Positions 34,228-44,028 of a DNA stretch of 64,000 bases are shown piece by piece. The DNA is taken from the NCBI RefSeq assembly GCF_026157065.1, contig NZ_JANLGQ010000009.1, positions 1-64,000 of the forward strand. The letters run 5' to 3'. The notes under the pieces are model-generated. The model was given only the letters and a program-made list of their open reading frames with translations. It did not search any database and was not told the DNA's origin. The position numbers were made by a program, and so were the translations under genes. Source of the stretch: Enterococcus sp. HY326 (GTDB lineage Bacteria > Bacillota > Bacilli > Lactobacillales > Enterococcaceae). Numbering within the stretch: the stretch's first letter is position 1; every line of letters begins with the position of its first letter.

Positions 34228-35442
34228 ATGGATAAAAAAGTTTTTGCGCTGATGAAACAGCGCTACGGGAAATTTGTACTGATTGCAGCCTTGCTGATTG
34301 TTCTATTTTATATATTTTCAGCAACAAATTTTATTGGCAACTGGCAATCTAATCACGAGTATTATTTTTCAAAGGATTTTAGTGAGTACTATCAACCTAA
34401 TGATAATATTGAAACCTCCTTTGATGAGCAGGGAAATATCCTCTCAGAAGAACCTACATCTTTGGAGGATTATCGCGACCAGCAGCTTTATGTTTTTGCA
34501 AGAGGCAATGGCTATAGCTATAGTGAGGGACTCTATGAAAGAGACTATCGGGCAAGCGGAGAATATTATTACAATTCATTTCGCCCTCTTGAATTAAATG
34601 GGATGATTTTTCTAGCCTTAGGTTTCTTATTATTCTTTGTGGATTTAAAAACATCTTTCAATACCTTTCTATTTTCCAGCGGCATTTCCCGCAAAAAAAT
34701 CTTTATGGGAAAATTACTGACAGTTGCACTACCAATTTTGATTGTTTTTATTATGGCAACTTTAATCCAATTGGCCATAATCAGTCTGAATATTCCGGAC
34801 CCGTATTTTAATAGTGAACTTGGGCCGCTGCTTTCCAGCTTGATTAGCACTTGGGCGCTAGCCTTCCTCAACTTGATAATGGGGATTTTTATTGGGATTT
34901 TAACCGGCAATTTAATTTTAGGACCTTTGACAGTGCTGGTATACGGCACGATGTTTTTAGGAATCCCTGAGCTGCTTAATAATCTACAGCTTTTAATTTA
35001 CGGGGTTACCGAAGTGATACCGATTGATTTTTCAAGTTATTTCAATTTCGGTCTGGCTAAACAAACGAATCCAGTCCTGTTACCAGTGGTGTTAATCCTA
35101 CTCGGTTGTTTATTTATCTTTTTAGCTGTCAAAGCCTTCCAAAAAGTGTCCTTAGAAAACAATGGTCATTTTCTGTTAGTGCCTAAATGGCGGTTGCCGA
35201 TTTTTATTTTTATGGCTCTCTATGCAAATCTAATTGTGAGTTTCTTAGTATCACCACCATTGTTGAATTATCAATATACCGTAGCATTTTATGAGCCCAA
35301 TGCCTCGTTGTTACCGTATGTGGTGCAGCTGATCATTCAACTAGTCATCGTCACTTTAATTTGTGGACTTTTAGTATACTCAGATACCCTCATTCAACGC
35401 CTGCAGGAGCGGCGGGAGAAAAAAATTGCTAAGCTAGGTTAA
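34228..35442 (+). CDS. ABC transporter permease
   Basis: The 404-residue membrane protein has one N-terminal helix (about 15-35), an outer loop of about 85 residues rich in Tyr/Ser/Asp, and then five or six helices. AAAGGAG precedes the ATG. It pairs with the preceding ATPase. Confidence 0.8.
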   Translation: MDKKVFALMKQRYGKFVLIAALLIVLFYIFSATNFIGNWQSNHEYYFSKDFSEYYQPNDNIETSFDEQGNILSEEPTSLEDYRDQQLYVFARGNGYSYSEGLYERDYRASGEYYYNSFRPLELNGMIFLALGFLLFFVDLKTSFNTFLFSSGISRKKIFMGKLLTVALPILIVFIMATLIQLAIISLNIPDPYFNSELGPLLSSLISTWALAFLNLIMGIFIGILTGNLILGPLTVLVYGTMFLGIPELLNNLQLLIYGVTEVIPIDFSSYFNFGLAKQTNPVLLPVVLILLGCLFIFLAVKAFQKVSLENNGHFLLVPKWRLPIFIFMALYANLIVSFLVSPPLLNYQYTVAFYEPNASLLPYVVQLIIQLVIVTLICGLLVYSDTLIQRLQERREKKIAKLG

Positions 35443-35500
35443 GCGGGCTTTCTCTGTTGATTATTATACTTTTCTTGAATTTAGCGAATAAAATACCAAA

Positions 35501-35553
35501 CAGCACTAGTCAATAAGCGGTTATACTGCTTTTGACTAGTGCTGCTTTTTTGA
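35501..35553. terminator. Terminator between convergent ABC operons
   Basis: CAGCACTAGTCAA and TTGACTAGTGCTG pair, with T6 on the plus strand. Confidence 0.85.
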
Positions 35554-35590
35554 TGAAACTCTTTATTCTGTTTTGACAAATTACATTTGC

Positions 35591-36745
35591 TTAATTAATT
35601 TTAATTGCCATGTCATTGACTGTTCGTTCTTTTTTTATTTGATAACTCAAAAGAACTCCTAGAATCAGCATAGTGAGTAATAAAAGTACCCCGCCTTGTA
35701 ACAGCACTGCCCCTAAGTTGTCGGCAATAGCTGCTTCTTGAATAATTGTTGGCATCTGCAAATAATAATGGGGAAACCAGCGCCATAAGCTGCCGCCATC
35801 ATCCAGCATTTCAATAAAAGCATAAGGAGCAGCTAATAAAAAGATACTTAACACAATGGTCAGTAGGCTGCGTTTTGTCACCAACGACAGCCAAGCGATT
35901 AGCAAAATTACTAAGACACTCCATAAAACATCTGTCGCAAAAAGTAAAAGCAGATATTGCCATAATTCAAGAACAAAGTCTTCAGAAATCACGATTGGAT
36001 AACGCAGGATTCCGAAATCCTGCGAGTAGAGGCTGCCTCCTAAAACTATTACAATTGTTAGAGCAATACTTAATCCCATCACTAAAAAAAAGGCAAACTG
36101 AATTTTACTTTTAATAAAAGCGCTCCGCTTAAAGGGCTGTGTGTATAAAAGCTTGATGCTCTGATTTTCAAACTCACTGGTGAACAAATCAAAAAATAAT
36201 AAGACCAACACCAAAACTAAGACAATGCCAATCGCACCTTGATAAAACAATTGCAAGGTATTCAACCCGCTAATCTTTTTCTGATAACGCAGTGGTTCAA
36301 TCTTTTGGTCAAGAAAATACTGGTTCACCTGCAAGTTCATTTCAACTTCTGCCTGGTCAACTTCGCTACCCACATTCTCCCCTACAGCCAGCAACTCTAG
36401 CTGATTGCTTTGCCAAGCAAGATACCCACTAATGGCCCGCTGCCAATCATCTTGATCAATGCCAATATATTCTTCATCAATTGCCTGCATCCCTTGATTG
36501 TAAAGGCTGATGGTCGCAGCCGCCTCCTCGCTCACTTCTTCGTTGGTCATCTGCAGACTCATCAGATTGTCATAATAGCGATTGTACAGCACTGATAACT
36601 CTTCTAAATGGGTTTGCCGTTGCTCTTCATTTTGCTGATTGGAGATAAAAACAAACCCAAATGACGCTAATAGTAGTGCAACCACCAATAGTTTATTTTT
36701 TAATTGCCGCAGCCATTTAACTCCTTCAAACTTCATCAGTTTCAT
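35591..36745 (-). CDS. ABC-2 type permease
   Basis: The 384-residue membrane protein has one N-terminal helix (about 18-35), an outer region (about 40-155) and five further helices; FTSEFENQSIKLLYTQPFKRSAFIKSK resembles ABC-2 permeases. The start is ATG 36745 with AGGAG, overlapping the ATPase gene by 20 bases. Last gene of a five-gene operon. Confidence 0.8.
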   Translation of the reverse strand: MKLMKFEGVKWLRQLKNKLLVVALLLASFGFVFISNQQNEEQRQTHLEELSVLYNRYYDNLMSLQMTNEEVSEEAAATISLYNQGMQAIDEEYIGIDQDDWQRAISGYLAWQSNQLELLAVGENVGSEVDQAEVEMNLQVNQYFLDQKIEPLRYQKKISGLNTLQLFYQGAIGIVLVLVLVLLFFDLFTSEFENQSIKLLYTQPFKRSAFIKSKIQFAFFLVMGLSIALTIVIVLGGSLYSQDFGILRYPIVISEDFVLELWQYLLLLFATDVLWSVLVILLIAWLSLVTKRSLLTIVLSIFLLAAPYAFIEMLDDGGSLWRWFPHYYLQMPTIIQEAAIADNLGAVLLQGGVLLLLTMLILGVLLSYQIKKERTVNDMAIKIN

Positions 36746-37622
36746 AATCTTTACTCCTAAACAAGTCGAAATAAATATTTTGGGTACTCTCTTCACTGAT
36801 TGCCGTATCATGAATCAGAATTTCATTAAGTCGGCAATACGCTAACAATTCTTGGTATTCGTCTTGTGTCAAGGTCACTTCGATTTTCTTTGGTGCCAGC
36901 TGTTCAAAGGTCAGCTGCTGTTGAGCAAGATAAGCAGCAGCTTGGGCAATCTCCTCTAGCACAAAAGTATAATCCAACCTCTGAGCGTGATAGTCTTTGG
37001 CAGAAATAAAATCTCCTTCATGAAGAAAATAAATATTATCCGTCAAACGATCGATTTCATCTAAATTATGGGAAGAAAAAAGTACCGTCGTCCCCTCTTG
37101 GTGCAGCTCCTTTAAAATCTCCCGAACCCGCAGAACACTGGAGGGGTCTAAGCCATTTAACGGTTCATCTAAAATAATTAATTGCGGTTCAGGCAACACC
37201 GCCATCGCAAATAGCAGATGCTGCTTCATTCCTAAAGAATATTTTTTGACCTGCTTTTTCAAATAGCCAGTCATCTGCAAGCGATCGGTTAAAGCCTGCT
37301 GTGCCTCCTTTGAAATCTCATGGAGACTGGCGACAAAGTCTAGATGATCTTGGCCGGTCAGCTCCCCATAAAGCACCGAATTATCCTGCAGATAGGTCAC
37401 CTCTTTAAAAATACTAGGATCTGTATGCTTTTTGTCTAAAATAGTAATTTCTTGGTAACTGGCCGATTCTATATTCGTAATGATATTTAAAAAAGTTGAT
37501 TTCCCCGTACCGTTGGGGGCTACCAGCGCCATAATTGTCGGCTCGCTAATTTCTAAGTCAACCTCATCTAATACACACTGCTCTTTAAAGTATTTTGTTA
37601 ACTGACTGATTTTAAGAATCAT
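36726..37622 (-). CDS. ABC transporter ATP-binding protein
   Basis: The 298-residue ATPase has Walker A APNGTGKST, a signature KYSLGMKQHLL, Walker B LIILDEPLNGLD and H-loop SSHNLDE. It serves the flanking permeases; being the only ATPase in the operon it may serve all four membrane proteins. Confidence 0.88.
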   Translation of the reverse strand: MILKISQLTKYFKEQCVLDEVDLEISEPTIMALVAPNGTGKSTFLNIITNIESASYQEITILDKKHTDPSIFKEVTYLQDNSVLYGELTGQDHLDFVASLHEISKEAQQALTDRLQMTGYLKKQVKKYSLGMKQHLLFAMAVLPEPQLIILDEPLNGLDPSSVLRVREILKELHQEGTTVLFSSHNLDEIDRLTDNIYFLHEGDFISAKDYHAQRLDYTFVLEEIAQAAAYLAQQQLTFEQLAPKKIEVTLTQDEYQELLAYCRLNEILIHDTAISEESTQNIYFDLFRSKDYETDEV

Positions 37623-37663
37623 CTCGCTGCTCCTTTATGCTCCGAAATATTTTTTTGACTGTC

Positions 37664-38959
37664 TCAACTACACATTTTTCTTTTATAAATTTGACTGCAT
37701 ACAATTAACATTACGCCGTTAAAGACCGTTAAGCTCAGCAGACCCTTTTGCCAGCTGATATTTGGATTTGATGTTCGCCTAGCTAAGCTGAGATTAGAAT
37801 AGTAGCCGATATTCTCAGCATCAAAACTAAAATAGTCCTCCTCATAATTGGGAGCTAGCGGGTTTGTTGAATAACCACCCTCCATCAAGATGGGGTCCTC
37901 GTTACTATTACTGAAAAAAATTTCACTAGCAGACACATATGTGCTTGGACTGTAGGCTGCTAATGGTCTAAGCTGTGCTGGAAGAGTCAATTGGCTGGCA
38001 AACAATAGATACGCAAACAGCGCCAAACTCAAAAAGATGCTGACAAAGCTTTTCCGCAGAAATAGAAAAAATAACTGGCTAACTATATAAAACAGCATTA
38101 GATTTAATAAAAATATTCCACCGGCAACTAACAAATATTGCCAAACTGGGATAATGTGATATTGGTAAAATTGCCCTTTCATTAAAACAGGAAATAACCA
38201 ACTACTCCTACTGCCAAACAGCCATGGGATAGCGTAGGCAAAACAGCCTAGTACAACTAAAAAGCGGAGACTGCGAAACAGAAATTCTAGCAGGTCCGCC
38301 AAAAATACTTTGACTCGAGAAAGTGGTTGAACTGCAAAAAAACGATAATTATTGGCTTCGTTAAACTTCAAGTTTTGAAAACCAAAACAAAGCATGAAAT
38401 AAACTAAACCAAAAATACTCAACAAGTAGGTTGAAAGTGACATCAAGAAAGTTTGGGTGTTCGTCCCATAGCGAATAGAATCATTGGCAATATTTTGTTC
38501 CAATAAATAATCATTGACTAATTTGCGGCCATCGACATAAAATCCCGGTTCAAAACCATAGAGTTCCATAGGAGTGGGTCCATAGACACTAAGGTGAGGC
38601 GAAAGTCGATAATAGCCATCAAACCACTGATTTTCTATTGCTATGCGATCGGTAGAACTCCCATTATGAAATAATTCAAGTTCATCAATGACTTTTTGAG
38701 TAGACTCATTGAAAGCCTCTTGATTTTCTGGCAACACAACTTCTGGACTGTCTCCGTAGTCTACTAAAAATTGTTTATTAAGTTTAATTATTTCTTGATC
38801 CCTTACCCAGAGCTGATCTTGTTCCCGCTGACGCAGCGTTTGATTTGAGAAAAAGAGCAAGACAATCAAAAGGAAAGGAATAATCAGTAAAATGTTTGTC
38901 GTCAAATCCCTGCGACTCAGTTTTCGTTTAAAAAATAAATAAGTTTTAAATGTCTGCAT
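37664..38959 (-). CDS. Membrane protein, third of three tandem paralogues
   Basis: The 431-residue protein shares with the next two genes an N-terminal FKRKLSRRDLTTNILLIIPF segment, an outer domain (about 45-165), SIRYGTNTQTFLMSLSTYL, and four or five helices (about 170-360). The conserved ending is SWQKGLLSLTVFNGVML with a terminal KRKMCS. I infer an ABC-2-like permease from topology and neighbours. Confidence 0.7.
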   Translation of the reverse strand: MQTFKTYLFFKRKLSRRDLTTNILLIIPFLLIVLLFFSNQTLRQREQDQLWVRDQEIIKLNKQFLVDYGDSPEVVLPENQEAFNESTQKVIDELELFHNGSSTDRIAIENQWFDGYYRLSPHLSVYGPTPMELYGFEPGFYVDGRKLVNDYLLEQNIANDSIRYGTNTQTFLMSLSTYLLSIFGLVYFMLCFGFQNLKFNEANNYRFFAVQPLSRVKVFLADLLEFLFRSLRFLVVLGCFAYAIPWLFGSRSSWLFPVLMKGQFYQYHIIPVWQYLLVAGGIFLLNLMLFYIVSQLFFLFLRKSFVSIFLSLALFAYLLFASQLTLPAQLRPLAAYSPSTYVSASEIFFSNSNEDPILMEGGYSTNPLAPNYEEDYFSFDAENIGYYSNLSLARRTSNPNISWQKGLLSLTVFNGVMLIVCSQIYKRKMCS

Positions 38960-38974
38960 AAGTTCTCCTAAAGA

Positions 38975-40282
38975 TTAATCGCACATTCGCTTGTTAAACA
39001 GTCCGATACTCAGTAAAAATAGTAGACCATTTATCACAACTAAACTAAGCACACCTTTACTCCAGCTTATCTGAGAATTACCGGTTCTAACAATCAGATT
39101 ATGGCCCATATAATAACCTGCATTTTCAGTAGTAAAGGCGTAGTTTTCAAATAGAAAAAAATCGGTTTCCCAATTAGACTGTTCATAGGTCTCCATCACT
39201 AGTTGCTGTGGCTCATGACTTTGACCAATCATTATCTGACTGGGATTAACATACGTTGTCGGCGAGTAGGCAGCGATTAGCTGTATATTTTCCGGCAAAA
39301 TAAGCTGGCTAAGAACAAAAAAGTAAGCAAAGATAGCCAGAGTAAGCCCCACCACCACAAAACTTTTACGCAATAAGCAAAATAATAGCTGCACACAAAA
39401 ATAGAAAAAACAAAGATTTAGTAAAAACAAACCTGAGGTAATGAAAAGATACTGCCAAATAGGTAAAATCGATAACTGCCCTATCTGATTTCCTGTAGCA
39501 ATCAGTACAGGATAATCCCAGCCCTGTGACGGGCCCAAGACTTTAGCTAGCAGATAGGCAAAAGCAAAAATTCCCAGCAAATAAACAAATGACTTCAAAA
39601 TAAATTCAAAAAAATCCGCTAAAAAAATCCGACTGCGACCCAATGGCTGCACGGCAAAATAACGATACTTGCCAGCTTCATTACGTCTCAAATTACTAAA
39701 TGCAAAGCACAGAATAAAATAAACAAGACCTAAAATCCCCGTCAGATAACCCGATAGTGACACGAGAAAAGTTGCTGTGCCAGTCCCATAACGCATGGAA
39801 TCAGGTTTCATATCATTTTTCAACAAGTAGCGGTCAGTTAATAGCTTGCCGTCAACAAAAAATGTCGGATAAAAACCATAAACTTCTTGTTCCATATCTG
39901 GATAGCGCCACCAAACTCGTGGGGCCAATTGATAGTATTTTTCCAGTTCAGTAATTTCTAAAGTTAATTTTTCAGAAGTCGTTCCCTGATGATACAAGGC
40001 AAATTTTGCAACGAGGGCTTCTGTTCCTTCACGAATCACCTGCATTGTTTTTGGAAACGAAGGATCATCGTACAAATAATCCGCATCAATCGTAAATTGC
40101 TGATACGCCTCTTGCTCTTGATAACTCCGCTGAATCTCAGATTGTTCTCGATTATTTAATAATTGATTCGTAAAAAATAGTCCACTGATGAGCAAAAAAG
40201 GCAGCAGCAATAATAATTTGGCAGGTAAATCGTGTTTATTCAGCTGACGTTTAAATCGTAAATAACTTTTCACATCCCCCAT
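38975..40282 (-). CDS. Membrane protein, second of three tandem paralogues
   Basis: The 435-residue protein is built like its two neighbours: FKRQLNKHDLPAKLLLLLPF, then SMRYGTGTATFLVSLSGYL, FAVQPLGRSRIFLADFFEF and the end SWSKGVLSLVVINGLLF with KRMCD. AAAGGAG precedes the ATG. Fifteen bases separate it from the next gene. Confidence 0.7.
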   Translation of the reverse strand: MGDVKSYLRFKRQLNKHDLPAKLLLLLPFLLISGLFFTNQLLNNREQSEIQRSYQEQEAYQQFTIDADYLYDDPSFPKTMQVIREGTEALVAKFALYHQGTTSEKLTLEITELEKYYQLAPRVWWRYPDMEQEVYGFYPTFFVDGKLLTDRYLLKNDMKPDSMRYGTGTATFLVSLSGYLTGILGLVYFILCFAFSNLRRNEAGKYRYFAVQPLGRSRIFLADFFEFILKSFVYLLGIFAFAYLLAKVLGPSQGWDYPVLIATGNQIGQLSILPIWQYLFITSGLFLLNLCFFYFCVQLLFCLLRKSFVVVGLTLAIFAYFFVLSQLILPENIQLIAAYSPTTYVNPSQIMIGQSHEPQQLVMETYEQSNWETDFFLFENYAFTTENAGYYMGHNLIVRTGNSQISWSKGVLSLVVINGLLFLLSIGLFNKRMCD

Positions 40283-40296
40283 AGCGACTCCTTTAC

Positions 40297-41613
40297 TTAA
40301 CTACACATTTTCTTTTTAAATAGCCAGCTGCTAATGGCCGCCATTAAACCAGTAAAAATCCCCGAACTTAACCATCCTCTTTGCCAGCTAATTTGCCCAT
40401 TGCCAGTTTTCCTCGCTAAATTAGCTACGGTATAATAGCCACCATTCTCTGCCGTAAATAAAAAATAAAAAAGCGAAAAAGTATCGTCTTCAGGATTTCC
40501 CCTTGAACCACCATCACTGATTAATTGTTGTTCTTCATTACTTTGGCCGATTAAAATGGCTGATGGTGTAACATATGTTGTCGGACTATAGCTGATAGCC
40601 TCCTGCAGGTTTGTCGGCCAACTTACCTGACTCAAGACAAAGAAGTAAGCAAAGATTGCCAAACTGAAAAAAATACTCACAAAACTTTTGCGGATAAGTA
40701 AAAAAATCAGCAACGTGATAAAATAAAATCCGCTAAGATTAACCAGAAACATTCCAAACACTATTACTAAATAATGCCAGACCGGAAGTATAGTAAGACT
40801 GCTCATTTGGCCGCTGACCGTGGTCAATACCGGATAGTCCCAACTACTGGCCTCACCAAAAAGCCAGGCCAGAGAATAGGCAAATACAATTAGCAATAAC
40901 AGATAGCCAACCGAACGACCTAAAAACTCTAAAAAGTCGGCTAAAAAAATAGTTCGCCGCTGCAAAGGCTGGACTGCTAAAAAACGATATTTATCGTTTT
41001 CATTTTGTTTTAACTGATTAAAACCAAAACACAGCATAAAATAGCAAAGTCCGCCAATTCCCGTCAAGTAGACCGAAAGAGAAATTAAAAAAGTTGCCGT
41101 GTTCGTTCCATAACGAATAGAATCATCAGCAATCTGCTGGTCGATTAAATAATTATTGACCAGTCTTTTGCCATCAACAAATGGTTTTACGTAAAACCCA
41201 TACGTTTCCACTTCCTCTTCTGGATAATCCCATTCCTGTAAAGGCACATTATAAAAAGTATCAAATTCCTGATTTTCCCTCTTTAAGCGTTCTAAAAATG
41301 TCCCGTGTTCATACACTTCAATTCGCTCTAAATCATTTTGACCACTCTCAAACCAAGCCTGATAATACTGTTCTGAATAATCATAGTCATAGTCATCTTG
41401 AGAAGTGTCTCTATCTAGAAATTCTTGAGCATTTTCACTAATCATTTGATTTCGGGCAGAAATCGCCGCTTGCTCTCTTTGAGCCAACGTTTGGTTTACA
41501 AAAAAGAGACCAATAATCAATAAAAAGGGCAAAAGCATTAAAATTGTTGCTGACAAATCTTTTTTTCTCGTTGCCCGTTTAAATTTTAGATAATAACCTA
41601 AATTATTTTTCAT
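40297..41613 (-). CDS. Membrane protein, first of three tandem paralogues
   Basis: The 438-residue protein has FKRATRKKDLSATILMLLPF, SIRYGTNTATFLISLSVYL, LAVQPLQRRTIFLADFLEF and SWQRGWLSSGIFTGLMA with KKKMCS at the end. The start ATG 41613 follows TTGGAGA; the longer frame to 41655 has no site. No promoter is clear in 41614-41820 beyond A/T-rich sequence and an AAATAGC/GCTATTT hairpin. Confidence 0.7.
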   Translation of the reverse strand: MKNNLGYYLKFKRATRKKDLSATILMLLPFLLIIGLFFVNQTLAQREQAAISARNQMISENAQEFLDRDTSQDDYDYDYSEQYYQAWFESGQNDLERIEVYEHGTFLERLKRENQEFDTFYNVPLQEWDYPEEEVETYGFYVKPFVDGKRLVNNYLIDQQIADDSIRYGTNTATFLISLSVYLTGIGGLCYFMLCFGFNQLKQNENDKYRFLAVQPLQRRTIFLADFLEFLGRSVGYLLLLIVFAYSLAWLFGEASSWDYPVLTTVSGQMSSLTILPVWHYLVIVFGMFLVNLSGFYFITLLIFLLIRKSFVSIFFSLAIFAYFFVLSQVSWPTNLQEAISYSPTTYVTPSAILIGQSNEEQQLISDGGSRGNPEDDTFSLFYFLFTAENGGYYTVANLARKTGNGQISWQRGWLSSGIFTGLMAAISSWLFKKKMCS

Positions 41614-41820
41614 ATTGTCTCCAATAATCTCCCAGCTGCATGTGAACCATAGCACTTGTCTTCTTAAAATAATGATACCTTATTAAAAGAAGATAAAATA
41701 GCAAAAATCGCTATTTTTTTATAGATAAAGCAAAAAAATCTTTTTATTTAAGAGTTGGATTTCATAATTTTTTTGGATGAGCAAAAACACTACTCAAGTT
41801 TTTTATTTCTTTGAGACATA

Positions 41821-41863
41821 AAAAAACTACTTAAGAACTTGCTAATGCAAATTCCTAAGTAGC
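41821..41863 (-). terminator. Terminator of the small acidic protein gene
   Basis: On the minus strand CTACTTAGGAA pairs with TTCTTAAGTAG, followed by T7. Confidence 0.75.
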
Positions 41864-41895
41864 TTTATAAGTAGCTTTCACCGCTATTCTTCTGA

Positions 41896-42249
41896 TTAAT
41901 CTAGCACATCATCACTTTCAGCAATTTCGCCAGCCTCCAACTCAAAGTCGGCTTCCGGATGTAGTGGCTCTGCTTGATCAGTCACCAAGCCAGTCGTTGT
42001 GTTCGCATCATCTGGTTGCATCACGATAGTTTCAACTGAATCTGGCAGCTCGTCATCCAAGCGATAGCCCTGCGCTTGGGTCGCTCCTAATAATTCTAGG
42101 ATATGCTGCCATTCATCATTGGCAATCACCATCACGTCTGTGCCGTTTTCAGCCTCTAATTTCACAACTGCTTCAAGCTCGTCTCCCACCTGCTGTAAAA
42201 TTTTCTCTAGCGGCCATTCAGTATTATCCAAATTTATTCTTGTTACCAT
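41896..42249 (-). CDS. Small acidic protein of unknown function
   Basis: The 117-residue protein has a compact start (MVTRINLDNTEWPLEKILQQ, VMVIANDEWQHILELLG) and a disordered, strongly acidic C-terminal half. The VIANDEWQHIL pattern faintly recalls Phd/YefM antitoxins, but no toxin gene adjoins. AGGGGA precedes the ATG. Confidence 0.55.
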   Translation of the reverse strand: MVTRINLDNTEWPLEKILQQVGDELEAVVKLEAENGTDVMVIANDEWQHILELLGATQAQGYRLDDELPDSVETIVMQPDDANTTTGLVTDQAEPLHPEADFELEAGEIAESDDVLD

Positions 42250-42766
42250 TTATTTCCCCTCCATCAGCAAAATTTATCGTCTTAACGATAACTTCCTTTC
42301 ACTATACGGGGGAGCTTTATGGATGGAAACTGTTTTGCTTGAACTTACGGATAAAAAAGAGGCAAATTGAATAGGTTAAAACGGTTTACAAATTTAATCA
42401 TGCCTTTTCTACCCATATACTCAGGACTCTTTGGCTTAAAAAAGAAACTTCTTTATGACATAATCCGCTTCTTCAAATTAAAGATATTAAACGAAATTAA
42501 TGAATTTTTTCAGGATTGTTTTGTTGAAAAAATTATTATTGGTATTGATTTTTAAATCAATAATCTTTTAGTCTATCAAGCTTGTAAAAAAAGCTGTAGG
42601 ATGACGTTTTCATAAATTATCATTTCCTAGATGAAGAATACTTTTGTGCTAGCACCTATTTTTGGAACTGAGCAGCATTGAAGATCTTTCCTCTTTTTAT
42701 TTGCGAGACATTTTTGTAAAATCGTATTTTTATGATTTCAAGCAGAACTCCAGTATGATTACTGCT
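42250..42766. other. Gene-free stretch
   Basis: Only short frames without ribosome binding sites occur here, including a 62-codon one at 42367-42555 that I do not accept. A small hairpin ATTGAT/ATCAAT lies at about 42540-42560. Confidence 0.5.
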
Positions 42767-42865
42767 GTGAGTGTTATATGCTATTCTGCTCAAAAATAAT
42801 TCTAAACGATTATGATTGTTGGCGTTATTTATAGAACAGCGCAGGTTCGATTCCCGCCACTCACG
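42767..42865 (+). other. tRNA-like remnant
   Basis: GTGAGTG (42767-42773) and CACTCAC (42858-42864) could form a 7-bp acceptor stem. A T-arm directly precedes the 3' strand: GCAGG, loop TTCGATT, CCCGC (42841-42857), with one A-C mismatch. The spacing 5-7-5-7-1 is that of a tRNA 3' end. The middle 67 bases do not fold into clear D and anticodon arms, and CCA is absent. It is probably a decayed tRNA or a duplicated tRNA end left by an integrated element. Confidence 0.4.
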
Positions 42866-42886
42866 TAGTGTTGATAAATGAAAAGC

Positions 42887-42922
42887 GAGATTAGTTATCC
42901 ATAAACTAATCTCACTTTTTTT
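42887..42922. terminator. Terminator after the tRNA-like sequence
   Basis: GAGATTAGTT and AACTAATCTC form a 10-bp stem with T7 on the plus strand; the minus strand has a weaker CTTTTC tail and may serve the next leftward gene. Confidence 0.8.
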
Positions 42923-42957
42923 CATGATATATTACTGACTAAATCATCTTTTTCATA

Positions 42958-43284
42958 TCAGCTTGTCAGTAGCATGTCCTCTAATTCCGCCAACAATTTT
43001 TTTGCTTCTCCCATAATATAAACCTCATCAGGAATCACTTTCACAGGCACCTGCTCCTCCGTCAATATCCCTAAATCATTTTTTAAAAAGCGTAATGACG
43101 AATCTAGAACAACTAAATTGGCTTTAAGTTCTGGTTGCTTGCGTTGTTCTTTAGTGATTTTTTCAATTGTATAAAGGCTTCCTTCTTTTTGAACAGTATC
43201 TTGAAATTCCCTGAACAACCGATTCATCACAGGTCTTCTATTCGTTGCATCTTCTACAACAAAAAGTATTTTCTTTTTAGTCAT
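42958..43284 (-). CDS. Hypothetical protein
   Basis: The 108-residue protein has a beta-alpha start (KKKILFVVEDATNRRPVMNRLF) and ends in an acidic helix. AAAGGAGAG precedes ATG 43284. Its start recalls PTS IIB domains, but the phospho-cysteine is missing. It lies 13 bases downstream of the acetyltransferase gene. Function unknown. Confidence 0.6.
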   Translation of the reverse strand: MTKKKILFVVEDATNRRPVMNRLFREFQDTVQKEGSLYTIEKITKEQRKQPELKANLVVLDSSLRFLKNDLGILTEEQVPVKVIPDEVYIMGEAKKLLAELEDMLLTS

Positions 43285-43297
43285 CGATTCTCTCCTT

Positions 43298-43870
43298 TTA
43301 TATCTCATCAATTCGTTTTTTGATTGGACGGGCCGGCACACCAGCAACCACCGTATTACTAGGGACATCTTGGGTCACGACTGCTCCAGCTGCGACGACT
43401 GCTCCATCACCTATTTTGACCCCCGGTAAAATAGTGCAATTGCCACCAATCCAAACATCATTGCCGATAATCACCGGCTGTGCCTGAGCCAACTTTTTCC
43501 TTCTAGCTTGGGGATTTAAGGGATGGCCGACTGTCGTAATCAAGGTGTTCGGTCCAATCATGCAAAAATCACCAATCTTCACAGGCCCGCAATCTAAAAT
43601 CGTCACGTTATAATTCGTCAAAAAATCTTTGCCGACATGAATATTTAAGCCATTGTCACAGAAAAAATTGGGCTGCATATAAACCGGCCCCTTAGTCGAG
43701 CCAAAGATCTCTTGAATTTTGATGTTTTGGCTGGTTAAATCAGTCGGATCAATCTGATTAAATTCCTGACAAAGTTTCAATGCTCGCTCTTTCGTTTTTA
43801 CTAGTTGGCTATCAAAAAAATCATATGCTAAACCTGCAGCCTGTTTGTCTAGTTCATTCAACAACTTCAC
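43298..43870 (-). CDS. Maltose/galactoside O-acetyltransferase family protein
   Basis: The 190-residue protein has left-handed beta-helix hexapeptides ([37 protein letters not shown]), the catalytic His in TTVGHPLNP and the end [12 protein letters not shown]. It moves acetyl groups from acetyl-CoA to sugars; the substrate is not predictable. Confidence 0.88.
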   Translation of the reverse strand: MKLLNELDKQAAGLAYDFFDSQLVKTKERALKLCQEFNQIDPTDLTSQNIKIQEIFGSTKGPVYMQPNFFCDNGLNIHVGKDFLTNYNVTILDCGPVKIGDFCMIGPNTLITTVGHPLNPQARRKKLAQAQPVIIGNDVWIGGNCTILPGVKIGDGAVVAAGAVVTQDVPSNTVVAGVPARPIKKRIDEI

Positions 43871-44028
43871 CCCTTAATCAAGCAGAATTTTTTATCTGCT
43901 TGTTTTCATTTATCATAGCAACTGCTAAAATGAAGTGAAATGGGTTAACTTTAAATTGGAGCAGTGTTCTAAAATTGCCTGATTCTTGAGTGCTATTTTT
44001 GAAACACTGTTCTGGAAAAGAGGCCACT

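Noticed and set aside
41896-42249. Antitoxin of a toxin-antitoxin pair
   Set aside because: The resemblance to Phd/YefM is faint and no toxin-sized gene adjoins.
42367-42555. 62-codon plus-strand frame
   Set aside because: Starts with TTG without a ribosome site; A/T-rich composition makes such frames likely by chance.
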